Shown: in pieces, positions 26,286 through 34,797 of the stretch
Layout: every line of letters begins with the position of its first letter
Position numbering within the stretch: the first letter of the stretch is position 1
Source of the DNA: JARYGU01 sp033795365
GTDB taxonomy: Bacteria > Pseudomonadota > Alphaproteobacteria > Rhizobiales > Rhizobiaceae
DNA length: 64,000 nt
Direction: 5' to 3'
Assembly (NCBI GenBank): GCA_033795365.1
Contig: JARYGU010000004.1
Span: 186,001-250,000, forward strand
Notes under the pieces: model-generated
Seen by the model: the letters and a program-made list of their open reading frames with translations, nothing else
Told to the model about the DNA's origin: nothing
Databases searched by the model: none
Program-made: the position numbers and the translations under genes

Positions 26286-27167
26286 TCAGACCGAAGCGCC
26301 TGACATGGTCCGTTGCGCTTTCTTGGGGAAAAACAGGCGCCAGTATCCGGCGCTCGGCTTTCCCAGGCTCTGCGTGATGCGGTCGAGGATCACGGCGAGA
26401 ATGACGACGGCGATGCCGCCTTCGAAGCCGGTACCGACATCCAGCCTCTGGATGCCGGTGAGCACGGTGTTGCCGATGCCGCCGGCGCCGATCATCGAGG
26501 CGATCACCACCATCGACAGCGACAGCATGATGGTCTGGTTGATGCCGGCCATGATGGACGGCATGGCATTCGGCAACTGTATCTTGAGCAGCAATTGCCA
26601 GGGGGTGCACCCGAAGGCGTTCCCGGCCTCCACGAACTCGACGTCCACCTGACGGATGCCGAGATTGGTCAGGCGGACGACCGGCGGCATGGAGAAGATC
26701 ACCGTCGCGATGGTGCCCGGTACGGCGCCGAGGCCGAAGAACATCGCCGCCGGGATCAGATACACGAAAGCCGGCATGGTCTGCATCAGGTCGAGCACCG
26801 GCCTTACCACGGAGGCGACGGAATCGCGGCGCGCCATGGCAATCCCCAGCGGCAGGCCGATGATCATCGCGATGATCGTCGATGCGATGACGAGGGAAAG
26901 CGTCTCCATCATCGCCGGCCAAAGCTGCATGTGCTCGACCAGCCAGAGCGACAGGCCGGTGAACAAGGCAAAGCCCGGTCCGACACGCCAGAGCGACAGG
27001 ATGACGAAGATCGCCAGCCCGACCGGCATCGGGATCGCCAGCAGCGTGTCCTGAATGCCGCCGGTTACGAAGCCGATCGTCGCGGCGATGAGGTCGAGGA
27101 GGGGCGAAAAATTGTCGAGTACGTAGTTGACGGCAGCGTCGATGCCGTCACCAAGGTCGAAGTTCAT
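26286..27167 (-). CDS. proW: Glycine betaine/proline-type ABC transporter permease
   Basis: This 293-residue inner-membrane protein is ProW-like, with an N-terminal soluble stretch and about seven membrane segments. The EAA-like loop FVEAGNAFGCTPWQLLLKIQLP and the preceding PAFVYLIPAAMFFGLG are characteristic. It lies 26 bp after proV and 65 bp before proX. Confidence 0.92.
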   Translation of the reverse strand: MNFDLGDGIDAAVNYVLDNFSPLLDLIAATIGFVTGGIQDTLLAIPMPVGLAIFVILSLWRVGPGFALFTGLSLWLVEHMQLWPAMMETLSLVIASTIIAMIIGLPLGIAMARRDSVASVVRPVLDLMQTMPAFVYLIPAAMFFGLGAVPGTIATVIFSMPPVVRLTNLGIRQVDVEFVEAGNAFGCTPWQLLLKIQLPNAMPSIMAGINQTIMLSLSMVVIASMIGAGGIGNTVLTGIQRLDVGTGFEGGIAVVILAVILDRITQSLGKPSAGYWRLFFPKKAQRTMSGASV

Positions 27168-27193
27168 CTGTCTTTCCGATCTGCTGGTGGGTT

Positions 27194-28426
27194 TCAGCTT
27201 GCGCGGTCAAGCGTTTCGAGAAGCGCGGACTTGCTGATGGAACCGAGGTACCGGTTCTCCTCGTCGACGACGGGTACCGGCCATGGGCTGCCCGCCACCT
27301 TGCCGAGCACGTTCGAGAGGGGCTCGTTCGCCGGAATCGGTTCCGCGCCGGGAAGGAATGCGCTGCGATAGGGATCGGCCGTCTTCGCCCGGACATTCTC
27401 GACAAGCGAGGTCCGGCTGACCATGCCGTGATAGGTCTTGTCGCGGCCGAGGATGATCGCGAATTCCCGGTCGAAATTCTCCATCCGCTCGAGCGCGGCG
27501 GCCGCGGAGACGCCTTGCCGCTCGATAATCGTCACCTGCGTCTTGCGCGCGATATCGCCGGCCTTGAATACCTGGGAGACGTCGACATTGCGGAAGAAGG
27601 AGCGCACATAGTCGTTTGCGGGGTTGAGGACGATTTCGTCCGGCGTGCCGACCTGGATCACGCTGCCGTTCTGCATGATGCAGATGCGGTCTCCGATGCG
27701 CATCGCTTCGTCGAGGTCGTGGCTGACGAAGACGATCGTGCGGCTGTGTTCCGCCTGCAGGCGGACGAGTTCGTCCTGCATTTCCGTGCGGATCAGGGGG
27801 TCGAGTGCCGAAAAGGCCTCGTCCATCAGGAGGATCGTCGGCTCGCTTGCGAGCGCCCGCGCCAGTCCGACGCGCTGCTTCATGCCGCCGGAGAGCTGGT
27901 CCGGCCGGCTCTGGCTGTATCCGCCGAGCCCGACGGCCTCCAGCGCGGCAAGCGCCTTCTTCTTGCGTTCCGCTTCGCCGATGCCGGCGACTTCCAGGCC
28001 GAAAGCGGCATTGTTGAGCACGTTGCGGTTGGGCAGGAGCGCGAAGGACTGGAACACCATGCTGATGTCGCGGCGGCGCAGCTCGATCAGCTCACGGCGG
28101 GACATTCGGGTGATGTCGGTCCCGTCGATCTCGATCGAACCGGAGGTCGGCTCGATCAAGCGGTTGAGCAGGCGGAGAAGGGTCGATTTCCCGGAGCCGG
28201 AAAGCCCCATGATCACGAAGATCTCGCCGGGCCTGATGTCGAAGCCGGCATCGTTGACGCCTATCGAGCATCCGGTCGCGGAATGGATATCCGATTTGCT
28301 TCTTCCGGCTTTGAGGAGTTCGAGAGCCTTTTCAGGGCGATCGCCAAAAACCTTGTAAACGCTTTTGAGGCTGATCTTCGTTGAATCCGGTTTTACCGGA
28401 GTGTCGCTTGCAGTTGCAAAATCCAT
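27194..28426 (-). CDS. proV: Glycine betaine/proline-type ABC transporter ATPase with CBS pair
   Basis: This protein of about 410 residues has the ProV-specific N-terminus (KVFGDRPEKALELLKAGRSK), Walker A GLSGSGKST, signature LSGGMKQR and Walker B LLMDEAFSALDP. Two CBS domains follow from about 290 to the end (ending YLGSISKSALLETL), which in OpuA-type systems sense ionic strength. The start is uncertain: ATG 28426 or GTG 28459, the latter with AAGGAG only one base away. It is first in its operon. Confidence 0.92.
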   Translation of the reverse strand: MDFATASDTPVKPDSTKISLKSVYKVFGDRPEKALELLKAGRSKSDIHSATGCSIGVNDAGFDIRPGEIFVIMGLSGSGKSTLLRLLNRLIEPTSGSIEIDGTDITRMSRRELIELRRRDISMVFQSFALLPNRNVLNNAAFGLEVAGIGEAERKKKALAALEAVGLGGYSQSRPDQLSGGMKQRVGLARALASEPTILLMDEAFSALDPLIRTEMQDELVRLQAEHSRTIVFVSHDLDEAMRIGDRICIMQNGSVIQVGTPDEIVLNPANDYVRSFFRNVDVSQVFKAGDIARKTQVTIIERQGVSAAAALERMENFDREFAIILGRDKTYHGMVSRTSLVENVRAKTADPYRSAFLPGAEPIPANEPLSNVLGKVAGSPWPVPVVDEENRYLGSISKSALLETLDRAS

Positions 28427-28810
28427 CAAAATAGAGCTTCCGCTCGATAGCGGAGGCACTCTCCTTCTCGGTTGACTTCATCTTCGGGAAATATAATCTA
28501 TAATGATAGAAGTATTTCCCTCGTTTTTCAGGCGCGGTAAGTAATCGTACCTATTTAACTTGGATCGTTATCTCTGCTTTCGCGAAAATTCGCATGAACA
28601 AAGATAGGCCACAGGATAGGGACATGAGGAGATTTTTTAAAAATCTCGGCACATCCATGGCGAAGATGTTTCGTATTTATAAAAATGATCTGTCTTTGTC
28701 CATAAAAAAATCAAATTCGTGCATTCCGGCGCGACGGATAGACTGATTTCCAGGCATCGGGACGGCCGTTCGACAGCGGTCGTGCCGTCTCCGGTAATAG
28801 GCTAGCTTGG
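28427..28810. other. AT-rich intergenic stretch between proV and vapB
   Basis: No gene is supported. The sequence is far more AT-rich than its surroundings. It holds a 19-bp palindrome at 28629-28647 (GAGATTTTT, one T, AAAAATCTC) that lacks room for a hairpin loop and so looks like an operator or protein site. The proV promoter should also lie here. Confidence 0.6.
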
Positions 28811-28850
28811 ATATCTCTTTTTAGATATATTGCTATCTAAAGGAGATAGC
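28811..28850. promoter_or_regulatory. Interlocked inverted repeats of the vapBC promoter
   Basis: Three overlapping perfect repeats are visible: ATATCT-N6-AGATAT (28811-28828), TTAGATA-N6-TATCTAA (28821-28840) and GCTATCT-AAAGG-AGATAGC (28832-28850). The last encloses the vapB ribosome site AAGGAG. Antitoxins of this type normally bind such repeats to repress their own operon. Confidence 0.75.
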
Positions 28851-28852
28851 TA

Positions 28853-29098
28853 ATGGCCCTTTTCATCCGCGATGCCGAGGTCGATGCCCTGGCGGAGGAG
28901 GTCCGCAGGCTGACCAAAGCCAAGACAAAGACTGAGGCTGTTCGCCAGGCCTTGCGCAACCAGCTTGCCGAAGCGCGCCGCGCGATGCCGCTTAGGGATC
29001 GCCTGGCCCGCTCCAAGGCACTCGCCGATGCAATGGGGCCGAACGATCCGGATTTTAACATGAAGACCTATACTGATGAGATGTGGGGCGATGCCTGA
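28853..29098 (+). CDS. vapB: VapB-type antitoxin
   Basis: This 81-residue protein has the N-terminal ribbon-helix-helix/PSK form of Rv0623-like antitoxins (LFIRDAEVDALAEEVRRLTKAKTKTEAVRQAL), then a charged C-terminal arm with DPDFNMKTYTDEMW that would occupy the toxin groove. AAGGAG lies seven bases before the ATG. It overlaps the toxin gene by one base (TGATG). The pair sits in an AT-rich pocket beside a convergent transporter operon, which suggests insertion after transfer. Confidence 0.92.
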   Translation: MALFIRDAEVDALAEEVRRLTKAKTKTEAVRQALRNQLAEARRAMPLRDRLARSKALADAMGPNDPDFNMKTYTDEMWGDA

Positions 29099-29517
29099 TG
29101 TTTATCGACGCGTCCGCCATCGTCGCCATTCTTAGCCGGGAACCGGGATACGAGGAGCTTGAAAAACGGTTGGCTGCGAGTGGAGACTCTTTCTTCGTTT
29201 CACCACTGGTGAAGTTCGAGGCGTCTGTTGCCCTTGCGCGACGGAAGACGGGTGCGAACGCCAAACCCTCGCCGGAACTCCTGCGGCAGGCGCAGGGTGC
29301 CGTCGATGCGTTCGTCGAAGATCTGGATGCCGAGGAGGTGGCTATCTCGCCGGAGATCGGACGGAGTGCGCTCGATGCGAGCGCCGCCTACAGCAAGGCA
29401 GTGGGCCATGCCGCGGACCTCAATTTCGGCGACTGTTTCGCATATGCATGCGCCAAGATGCTCAACGTCGCTCTTATCTACAAGGGCAACGACTTTGCCC
29501 ACACTGACCTTGCCTGA
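29098..29517 (+). CDS. vapC: VapC-type PIN-domain ribonuclease toxin
   Basis: This 139-residue PIN-domain protein keeps all four acidic metal residues: Asp4 (MFIDASA), Glu41 (FEASVAL), Asp112 (FGDCFAYA) and Asp132 (KGNDF). VapC toxins cut specific RNAs, often tRNAs, when freed from VapB. The start at 29098 is set by overlap with vapB. Its stop is only five bases from the convergent stop of the transporter permease, leaving no room for a terminator. Confidence 0.93.
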   Translation: MFIDASAIVAILSREPGYEELEKRLAASGDSFFVSPLVKFEASVALARRKTGANAKPSPELLRQAQGAVDAFVEDLDAEEVAISPEIGRSALDASAAYSKAVGHAADLNFGDCFAYACAKMLNVALIYKGNDFAHTDLA

Positions 29518-29522
29518 AAGGA

Positions 29523-30326
29523 TCACCGCTCCCGTGAAAACCGGAAGCTGATTGCGGTTTTGATCAGGATGGCGGTTATCACCAGCAGGATGAGGACGAC
29601 CGAGATCGCGGCGATTGCCGGATCGATATTGTCGCGCAGCCCCATCCACATCATGCGCGGCAGCGTCACCGCGTCGACGCTGGTGATGAACAGCGTCACG
29701 CCGATCTCCTCCCAGGAGAGTACGAAGGACAGGAACGCTGCGGTGAGGATGCCGAAGCGGATATTGGGCAGGATGACCCGGAAGATCCGCTGGCCGACCG
29801 AGGCGCCGAAGCCGCGTGCCGCCAGGTCGATCCGCCGGTCGACCTGCGACAGCGACACGCTGATCAGCACCACGGCGAAGGGCACGATCATCACGGCATG
29901 CGCGATGGTGACGCCGACCCAGGTGTCGTAGGCGACGATGTTGTTGACCCTGGAGAGGGTCGTCAGGAAGAAATAGAGCGTGATGGCGGAGACGACCGGC
30001 GGCGCCACCATCGGCAGCAGCACGAAGCCGAAGAGCAGGCTGGAAAACCAGGGCCGGAACATCCATAAGCCCAGGCTGAACGCCAGCGCCAGCGTGGTGG
30101 TGATGACGGCGCTGAGCATGCCGATGCGCAGGCTGAGCCAGATGCTGTTCAGCCAGGCGGGATTGTCGAGGAGCGCCTGGTAGTGGCGCAGCGACCAGAC
30201 GTCCGTCGGCATCGAAAGAAACCGGGCCGGCGTGAAGGAGACCGGCACGACGGCGATCAGCGGCAGAAGCAGGAACACGGCGACCGCGAAGGCAAGGACG
30301 AGGGTAATAGGGCCGGGTTTCATCAT
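29523..30326 (-). CDS. Spermidine/putrescine-type ABC permease, PotC-like (system 1)
   Basis: This 267-residue membrane protein has six segments and the EAA loop DLAARGFGASVGQRIFRVILP, as in PotC/PotI. Translation starts at one of two adjacent ATGs (30326 or 30323), six bases from the preceding stop. It is the last gene of the system 1 operon (ATPase, binding protein, PotB-like, PotC-like). Confidence 0.9.
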   Translation of the reverse strand: MMKPGPITLVLAFAVAVFLLLPLIAVVPVSFTPARFLSMPTDVWSLRHYQALLDNPAWLNSIWLSLRIGMLSAVITTTLALAFSLGLWMFRPWFSSLLFGFVLLPMVAPPVVSAITLYFFLTTLSRVNNIVAYDTWVGVTIAHAVMIVPFAVVLISVSLSQVDRRIDLAARGFGASVGQRIFRVILPNIRFGILTAAFLSFVLSWEEIGVTLFITSVDAVTLPRMMWMGLRDNIDPAIAAISVVLILLVITAILIKTAISFRFSRER

Positions 30327-30331
30327 AGCAG

Positions 30332-31159
30332 TCACCCGAGCATCGATTTGGGGCGCACGAAGCGCATCAGGAGGATCAGGAGTGCGGCCACCAGTGCCAT
30401 GATGATCACGCTGATCGCCGCGCCGAGCCCCCAGTCGGGGCTCTGGAAGAGCCTCAGATAGATCAGCTCGGCGACCATGACGCTGCGCCCGCCGCCGAGA
30501 ATGGCCGGCGTGACGAAGAAGCCGAGCGCGAAGACGAAGACCATCAGCGCGGCGCCGAGGATACCGGGCATCGTCATCGGAACGAAAATCGACCAGAAGA
30601 TCCTGAAGCGCGATGCCCCCATGCCGCGCGCGGCCAGGAACACGCGCTCGTCGAGGCTGCGCATCGCGGACGCGATCGGGAACACTGCGAAGGGGATGAG
30701 GAAATGCGTCATGCCGAGCACGACGCCGAACTCGTTGCGCACCATGGTCAGCGGCTCGGAGATGACGCCCAGCGATTGCAGCCAGACGTTCAGCAGGCCG
30801 CGGTTGGAAAGCAGAGCCACCCAGCCGAAGGCGCGCGTCAGAACGGAGATCCAGAACGGGATCAGGATGCAGAGCTCGGCCACGAGCCGCTGCGCCGGCG
30901 TTCCGCGGACCCAGACATAGGCGATCGCATAGGCCGCCGTGACGGAGAGGGCGGTGACGATGGCGCAGATGCGAAAGGTGCGGAGGAACACCGACTGGTT
31001 CAGAGGATCGGCGATGGCGCGGCCATATTGTCCGAAGCCCGGCTCCGGCAGGGTGACGCTCCACTGCATGACGCCGAGGAAGGGAATGAAATAGGCAAGC
31101 CCGAGGAACAGCACCAGCGGGCCAAGCAGCAGGGCCATCTTCAGCGCATCCGTTCTCAC
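30332..31159 (-). CDS. Spermidine/putrescine-type ABC permease, PotB-like (system 1)
   Basis: This 275-residue membrane protein has six segments and the EAA loop FLAARGMGASRFRIFWSIFVP. The C-terminal MRFVRPKSMLG is usual for this subfamily. It forms the importer channel with the next gene. A 177-bp gap with a GC hairpin separates it from the binding-protein gene. Confidence 0.9.
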   Translation of the reverse strand: MRTDALKMALLLGPLVLFLGLAYFIPFLGVMQWSVTLPEPGFGQYGRAIADPLNQSVFLRTFRICAIVTALSVTAAYAIAYVWVRGTPAQRLVAELCILIPFWISVLTRAFGWVALLSNRGLLNVWLQSLGVISEPLTMVRNEFGVVLGMTHFLIPFAVFPIASAMRSLDERVFLAARGMGASRFRIFWSIFVPMTMPGILGAALMVFVFALGFFVTPAILGGGRSVMVAELIYLRLFQSPDWGLGAAISVIIMALVAALLILLMRFVRPKSMLG

Positions 31160-31205
31160 GTCGGCTCCCCCTTCTTTTCAGGCCGTCCGGCCCGGCAGTT
31201 GAATG

Positions 31206-31239
31206 GCGAGGCTCCGGACCGGATGCCCGGCCGCCTCGC
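31206..31239 (-). terminator. Intercistronic hairpin downstream of the binding-protein gene
   Basis: GCGAGGC and GCCTCGC with inner CCGG/CCGG pairing form a GC-rich stem after the binding-protein gene. There is no T-run, so message stabilisation is likelier than termination. Confidence 0.4.
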
Positions 31240-31336
31240 GTCAGATCGCTTTCCCTGCTCTCTTCTTCTTCAGCCGATCCTCTCTTCGAAAGCCGAGGAG
31301 GGGAGCGGCTCACATCCTCGGGCAATCCTTCGCGGA

Positions 31337-32425
31337 TCAGGCGGAAATGATCTTCGTATATTGGTCGAGAGCGGGACCGTAATTGGTCTCGTACCATTCC
31401 ATGTCGAGGGCGATCTGCTTTGCCATATTGGCGGGATCGACCGGATTGAGGCGCGCCTGCTCGGGCGTCAGGAGGCTGTCTGCCGCCGGGTTCGCCGGTC
31501 CCTGGCCGAGCATCTCGAACATGATCACCTGCTTTTCCGGGGCCTGCGCGCTGGCGATGAACTTCATCGCGTTTTCCTTGCCGCCCGGATTGCCCTTGAT
31601 CACGGCCATCGCGCCCGGCGAGATCAGGCCCTGGTCCCAGACGAACTTGATCTGGCCGCCGGAATCCTTTTCGATCAGGCCCGCCCGCGTCGACCAGATG
31701 AGCGCCATGGAGGCTTCGCCGTTGAGCAGCACGGACTGGCTTTCCGCGCCGCCGCCCCAATAGGAAACGACATTGTCCTTGAAGGCGGCAAGCTTGGCAT
31801 GGGCGCGCTCGAGGTCGAGCGGGTAGAGCTCTTCCGGCTTCACGCCGTCGGCGAGAAGCGCCGCCTCCCACATTCCCGCGCCCCATTTGTAGAGCGAGCG
31901 CTTGCCCGGGAACTTCTCCACGTCGAAGAAGTCCGCCATGCCTGTCGGCACGTTTTCGCCGAACACCGAGGCGTCGTAGGCGATGATATAGGAGAAGAAA
32001 TAGGTCGATGCGGCATATTCCCAGCCGAAGCCCGGCCGCATCTTGGATTTGTCGACGATCGCGTAGTCGATCGGCTCGACCATGCCCTTCTTGCCGAGTG
32101 CCTGGGCGGAGAAGGGGTCGGCATCGACGATGTCCCAGCTCGGCTTGCCGCTTTCGAACTGCGCGGCGATGGCGCCTTCGGTCGGGCCGGAACCGTCCTG
32201 CTTGACCGTTATGCCGGTTTCCTCCTTGAAGGGCGCGCCATAGGCCTTGTCGTAGGCTGGCCCGGCGTCGCCGCCCCAGTTGACGAGGACCAGCTGGCCT
32301 TCCGCCGCCTGCGCATGCCGGGCATTGAGCGCCAGCGGACTTGCGGACAGCAACAGCGCGGCCATCTGCGTGAATCGCCGGCGGGAAATTCCGGACCGGT
32401 CGCCTTTCTCGAATGCATTGTTCAT
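31337..32425 (-). CDS. Polyamine-type ABC substrate-binding protein, Tat-exported (system 1)
   Basis: This 362-residue family 1 (PotD/PotF-like) protein has a twin-arginine signal: SRRRFTQMAALL at about 14-25, then a hydrophobic core and cleavage near AQA at 38-40. Mature features are LVNWGGDAG and WDIVDADPFSAQALG. Tat export is unusual among polyamine binders and suggests folding before transport. The substrate may not be a polyamine; the adjacent LysR-controlled hydrolases handle amidino or amide compounds. Confidence 0.85.
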   Translation of the reverse strand: MNNAFEKGDRSGISRRRFTQMAALLLSASPLALNARHAQAAEGQLVLVNWGGDAGPAYDKAYGAPFKEETGITVKQDGSGPTEGAIAAQFESGKPSWDIVDADPFSAQALGKKGMVEPIDYAIVDKSKMRPGFGWEYAASTYFFSYIIAYDASVFGENVPTGMADFFDVEKFPGKRSLYKWGAGMWEAALLADGVKPEELYPLDLERAHAKLAAFKDNVVSYWGGGAESQSVLLNGEASMALIWSTRAGLIEKDSGGQIKFVWDQGLISPGAMAVIKGNPGGKENAMKFIASAQAPEKQVIMFEMLGQGPANPAADSLLTPEQARLNPVDPANMAKQIALDMEWYETNYGPALDQYTKIISA

Positions 32426-32474
32426 GACGTTCTCCTCTGGTTCTTGGCGGCCTCTTCGAAACGGACCGCTCTAT

Positions 32475-32535
32475 TTCTTTGGTTTACGCATCTCGTTATC
32501 GCAAAACCGCAGCGCGCTTTTGCGCGACATGCATG
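32475..32535. repeat. Palindromic repeat inside the system 1 operon
   Basis: GCATCTCGTTATCGCAAAACCGC...GCGCTTTTGCGCGACATGC matches the units at 14236 and 47501. It lies between the ATPase and binding-protein genes, so it would be transcribed. Confidence 0.7.
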
Positions 32536-32541
32536 AGGCAC

Positions 32542-33615
32542 TTACAGAAAGAAACCCTGATTGGCGGGCCAGCCCGCCCAGACGGTCTGTCCGGGCCGGA
32601 AAGCCGCGCTCACCTCGCGCGTCGGCATCTGGAGCACCAGCCCGGTGCCGCCGGGCGTCTTCAGGGCGAAGCGCGTTTCGGCGCCGAGATAGGTCACCTC
32701 TCCGATCTCGGCCTGCAGCCTGTTGCCGTTCGCCGGCTCGGCGTCGAACATCACCATATGCTCGGGCCGGATGGCGAAGTGCTCGCCGACCGGCTGGCCG
32801 GCCGCGCAGATGCGCATCGGACGTCCTTCGAACAGTCCCTCCGCCCCATCGGCGGTTGCCTTGACGGAGGAAAGCGGCAGGAGGTTCACGTCACCCAGGA
32901 ATTCGGCGACGAAACGGTTGGCCGGGCGCTCGTAGACCTCCTTGGGCGTGCCGAGCTGCTGGAGCCTCCCTTGATCGAAAATGCCGATGCGCGTCGAGAG
33001 CGCGAGGGCCTCGGACTGGTCGTGCGTGACGAAGACGAAGGTCGTTCCCGTTTCCTGGTGAAGCCGCCGCACCTCTTCCTGCATCGCGCCGCGCAGGTTC
33101 TTGTCGAGCGCCGAGAAAGGCTCGTCGAGCAGGAGCACGGAGGGTTCGCACACCAGCGCGCGCGCGATGGCGACGCGCTGCTGCTGGCCGCCGGAAAGCC
33201 CCGCCGGGCGCTTCTTCTCGTGCCCGCGCAGCCCGACGCGGTCGATCATCTCGTTGACGCGGCGCTCGACATCGGCGGCGGCGCGGCGCTGGACCTGCAG
33301 CGGGAATGCGATGTTCTGCTCCACGCTCATGTGCGGAAAGAGCGCATAACCCTGGAACACCATGCCGAAGGAGCGCTTTTCGGCCGGAACGGCGGTGATG
33401 TCGACGCCGTCCTTGCGCAGCGAACCCGAGGTCGGCGCGACGAAGCCGGCAAGGATCATCAGGAACGTGCTCTTGCCCGAACCCGAAGGGCCGAGCAGCG
33501 TCAGGAACTCGCCGGAACCGATCGTGAGCGAAATGTCGCGAAGGGCGTGGAAATCGGCATAGACCTTGCCGATCCCCGTTGCCGTTATCTCCGCAGCCTC
33601 ATTCCTGCTCTGCAT
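32542..33615 (-). CDS. Polyamine-type ABC transporter ATPase, PotA-like (system 1)
   Basis: This 357-residue ATPase has GPSGSGKST (Walker A), LSGGQQQR (signature), LLLDEPFSALD (Walker B) and VTHDQSEALAL, with a TOBE domain from about 275. AAAGGAG lies ahead of the ATG at 33615. It is the first gene of the operon. The 21-bp palindrome at 33684 lies 68 bp upstream of the start and probably regulates it. Confidence 0.93.
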   Translation of the reverse strand: MQSRNEAAEITATGIGKVYADFHALRDISLTIGSGEFLTLLGPSGSGKSTFLMILAGFVAPTSGSLRKDGVDITAVPAEKRSFGMVFQGYALFPHMSVEQNIAFPLQVQRRAAADVERRVNEMIDRVGLRGHEKKRPAGLSGGQQQRVAIARALVCEPSVLLLDEPFSALDKNLRGAMQEEVRRLHQETGTTFVFVTHDQSEALALSTRIGIFDQGRLQQLGTPKEVYERPANRFVAEFLGDVNLLPLSSVKATADGAEGLFEGRPMRICAAGQPVGEHFAIRPEHMVMFDAEPANGNRLQAEIGEVTYLGAETRFALKTPGGTGLVLQMPTREVSAAFRPGQTVWAGWPANQGFFL

Positions 33616-33683
33616 GAACGCTCCTTTGTGCTGAGATCGTATGGGCGTTTCGGAGGCACGACAAATGAAATCTTTTTCCCGCC

Positions 33684-33704
33684 TCGACAAATAATATTTG
33701 TCGA
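33684..33704. promoter_or_regulatory. 21-bp palindrome upstream of system 1, candidate LysR site
   Basis: TCGACAAATA and TATTTGTCGA are perfect 10-bp arms around one A. It lies between potA-like and lysR. A related 21-bp sequence (17 of 21 identical) lies on the other side of lysR at 34680. The T...A spacing inside fits the LysR-family T-N11-A style. Confidence 0.7.
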
Positions 33705-33730
33705 AAACCGGTCGTCAGCCGCTCGAAAGA

Positions 33731-34636
33731 TCAAAGCGTATGGGCATCTGCATCATTTCTGAGCATTTCGGACCGCAGCCAGGAACTGAAGGCCACCACG
33801 GCCTGATTGTCGGCCTTGGCTTCGGAAACGACCATGTAATAGGAGCGGCTGGAATTGATGCTGATCTCGAACGGGCGGACGAGCTGGCCGCTGGCCATGG
33901 CATGCCGGCAGGTGAAGCGATCGCCGATGGCGACGCCCTGTCCCGAGACGGTTGCCGCATAGACGAGGTTCATGTCCGAAAACACGATGCCGGTCGAGGC
34001 ATAGCTCTGGTCGACGCCCGCCAGCGCCAGCCAGTGTTCCCAGTCCTGATGGTCGCCGAGATGCAGGAGGCAGACCTTCCGGACGTCGTCCGGGTCGTTG
34101 AGACCGCCGATCTTGTTGAGAAGGACGGGGCTGCAGAGCGGCGCGAACTCCACCCCGACGAGCAGCTCCACCTGCATCGACGGCCAGTTGCCCGTGCCGA
34201 AGGCGATGAAGAGATCGACGTCGGGATTGCTGATGTCGTCGAGCCGCCTCGGCGTCACGATGGAGATGCGCACGTCGGGATAGGCGTCGCGGAAATGCGA
34301 GATGTAGTTGCACAGCCAGTTCGACGCGAAGCCCGGCGTGCAGCTGACGGTGATCGCGCCGCTGACGCCGCGCCCGGCATGGCGCGATGCCGAGCCGGTG
34401 ATGGCGTTCAGCGCCTGGCGGATATCGGCGGCATAGCCGATCCCGAGCTCCGTCAGCTCGATGCGCGTGCCGATACGGTTGAAGATCTGGAAGCCGAGCT
34501 CCCGCTCGAGAAGGCGCAGCTGGTGGCTGATGGCGCTGCGCGTGAGGTTTAGCTCGTCCGCCGCCTTCCAGACGGTGCCGTGACGGGCGAAGCTCTCCAG
34601 TGCCCGAAGGGCTTGCATGGACGGGATTCTCTGCAT
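33731..34636 (-). CDS. LysR-family regulator, GcvA-like
   Basis: This 301-residue protein has the LysR HTH at 8-66 (LRALESFARHGTVWKAADELNLTRSAISHQLRLLERELG) and a GcvA-type effector domain (VSCTPGFASNWL). It is divergent from the M20 hydrolase gene and sits upstream of the system 1 operon in the same orientation. Sites on both flanks suggest that it controls both units plus itself. The effector is unknown; an amino acid or guanidino compound fits the neighbours. Confidence 0.92.
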   Translation of the reverse strand: MQRIPSMQALRALESFARHGTVWKAADELNLTRSAISHQLRLLERELGFQIFNRIGTRIELTELGIGYAADIRQALNAITGSASRHAGRGVSGAITVSCTPGFASNWLCNYISHFRDAYPDVRISIVTPRRLDDISNPDVDLFIAFGTGNWPSMQVELLVGVEFAPLCSPVLLNKIGGLNDPDDVRKVCLLHLGDHQDWEHWLALAGVDQSYASTGIVFSDMNLVYAATVSGQGVAIGDRFTCRHAMASGQLVRPFEISINSSRSYYMVVSEAKADNQAVVAFSSWLRSEMLRNDADAHTL

Positions 34637-34679
34637 GGGCTTCTCCTGATCGGACGAAGGCTAGCCCGGTTTTGGAGCA

Positions 34680-34700
34680 TTGGCGAATAAAATTTGTCGA
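34680..34700. promoter_or_regulatory. LysR-type site between lysR and the hydrolase operon
   Basis: The sequence ends AAATTTGTCGA and starts TTGGCGAAT. It matches the palindrome at 33684 in 17 of 21 bases, the right half being nearly exact. It sits 44 bp from the lysR start and about 98 bp from the hydrolase start, the usual place for a LysR recognition site. Confidence 0.6.
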
Positions 34701-34797
34701 AGCCGGGAAAAGGTTTCACTTTTTTCGCCGGCGCGATCGGCTTTAAGTGAGCGGCACATTGTTTTGGACCGTCCTGCGATCGAACGAGGAGCAGATC

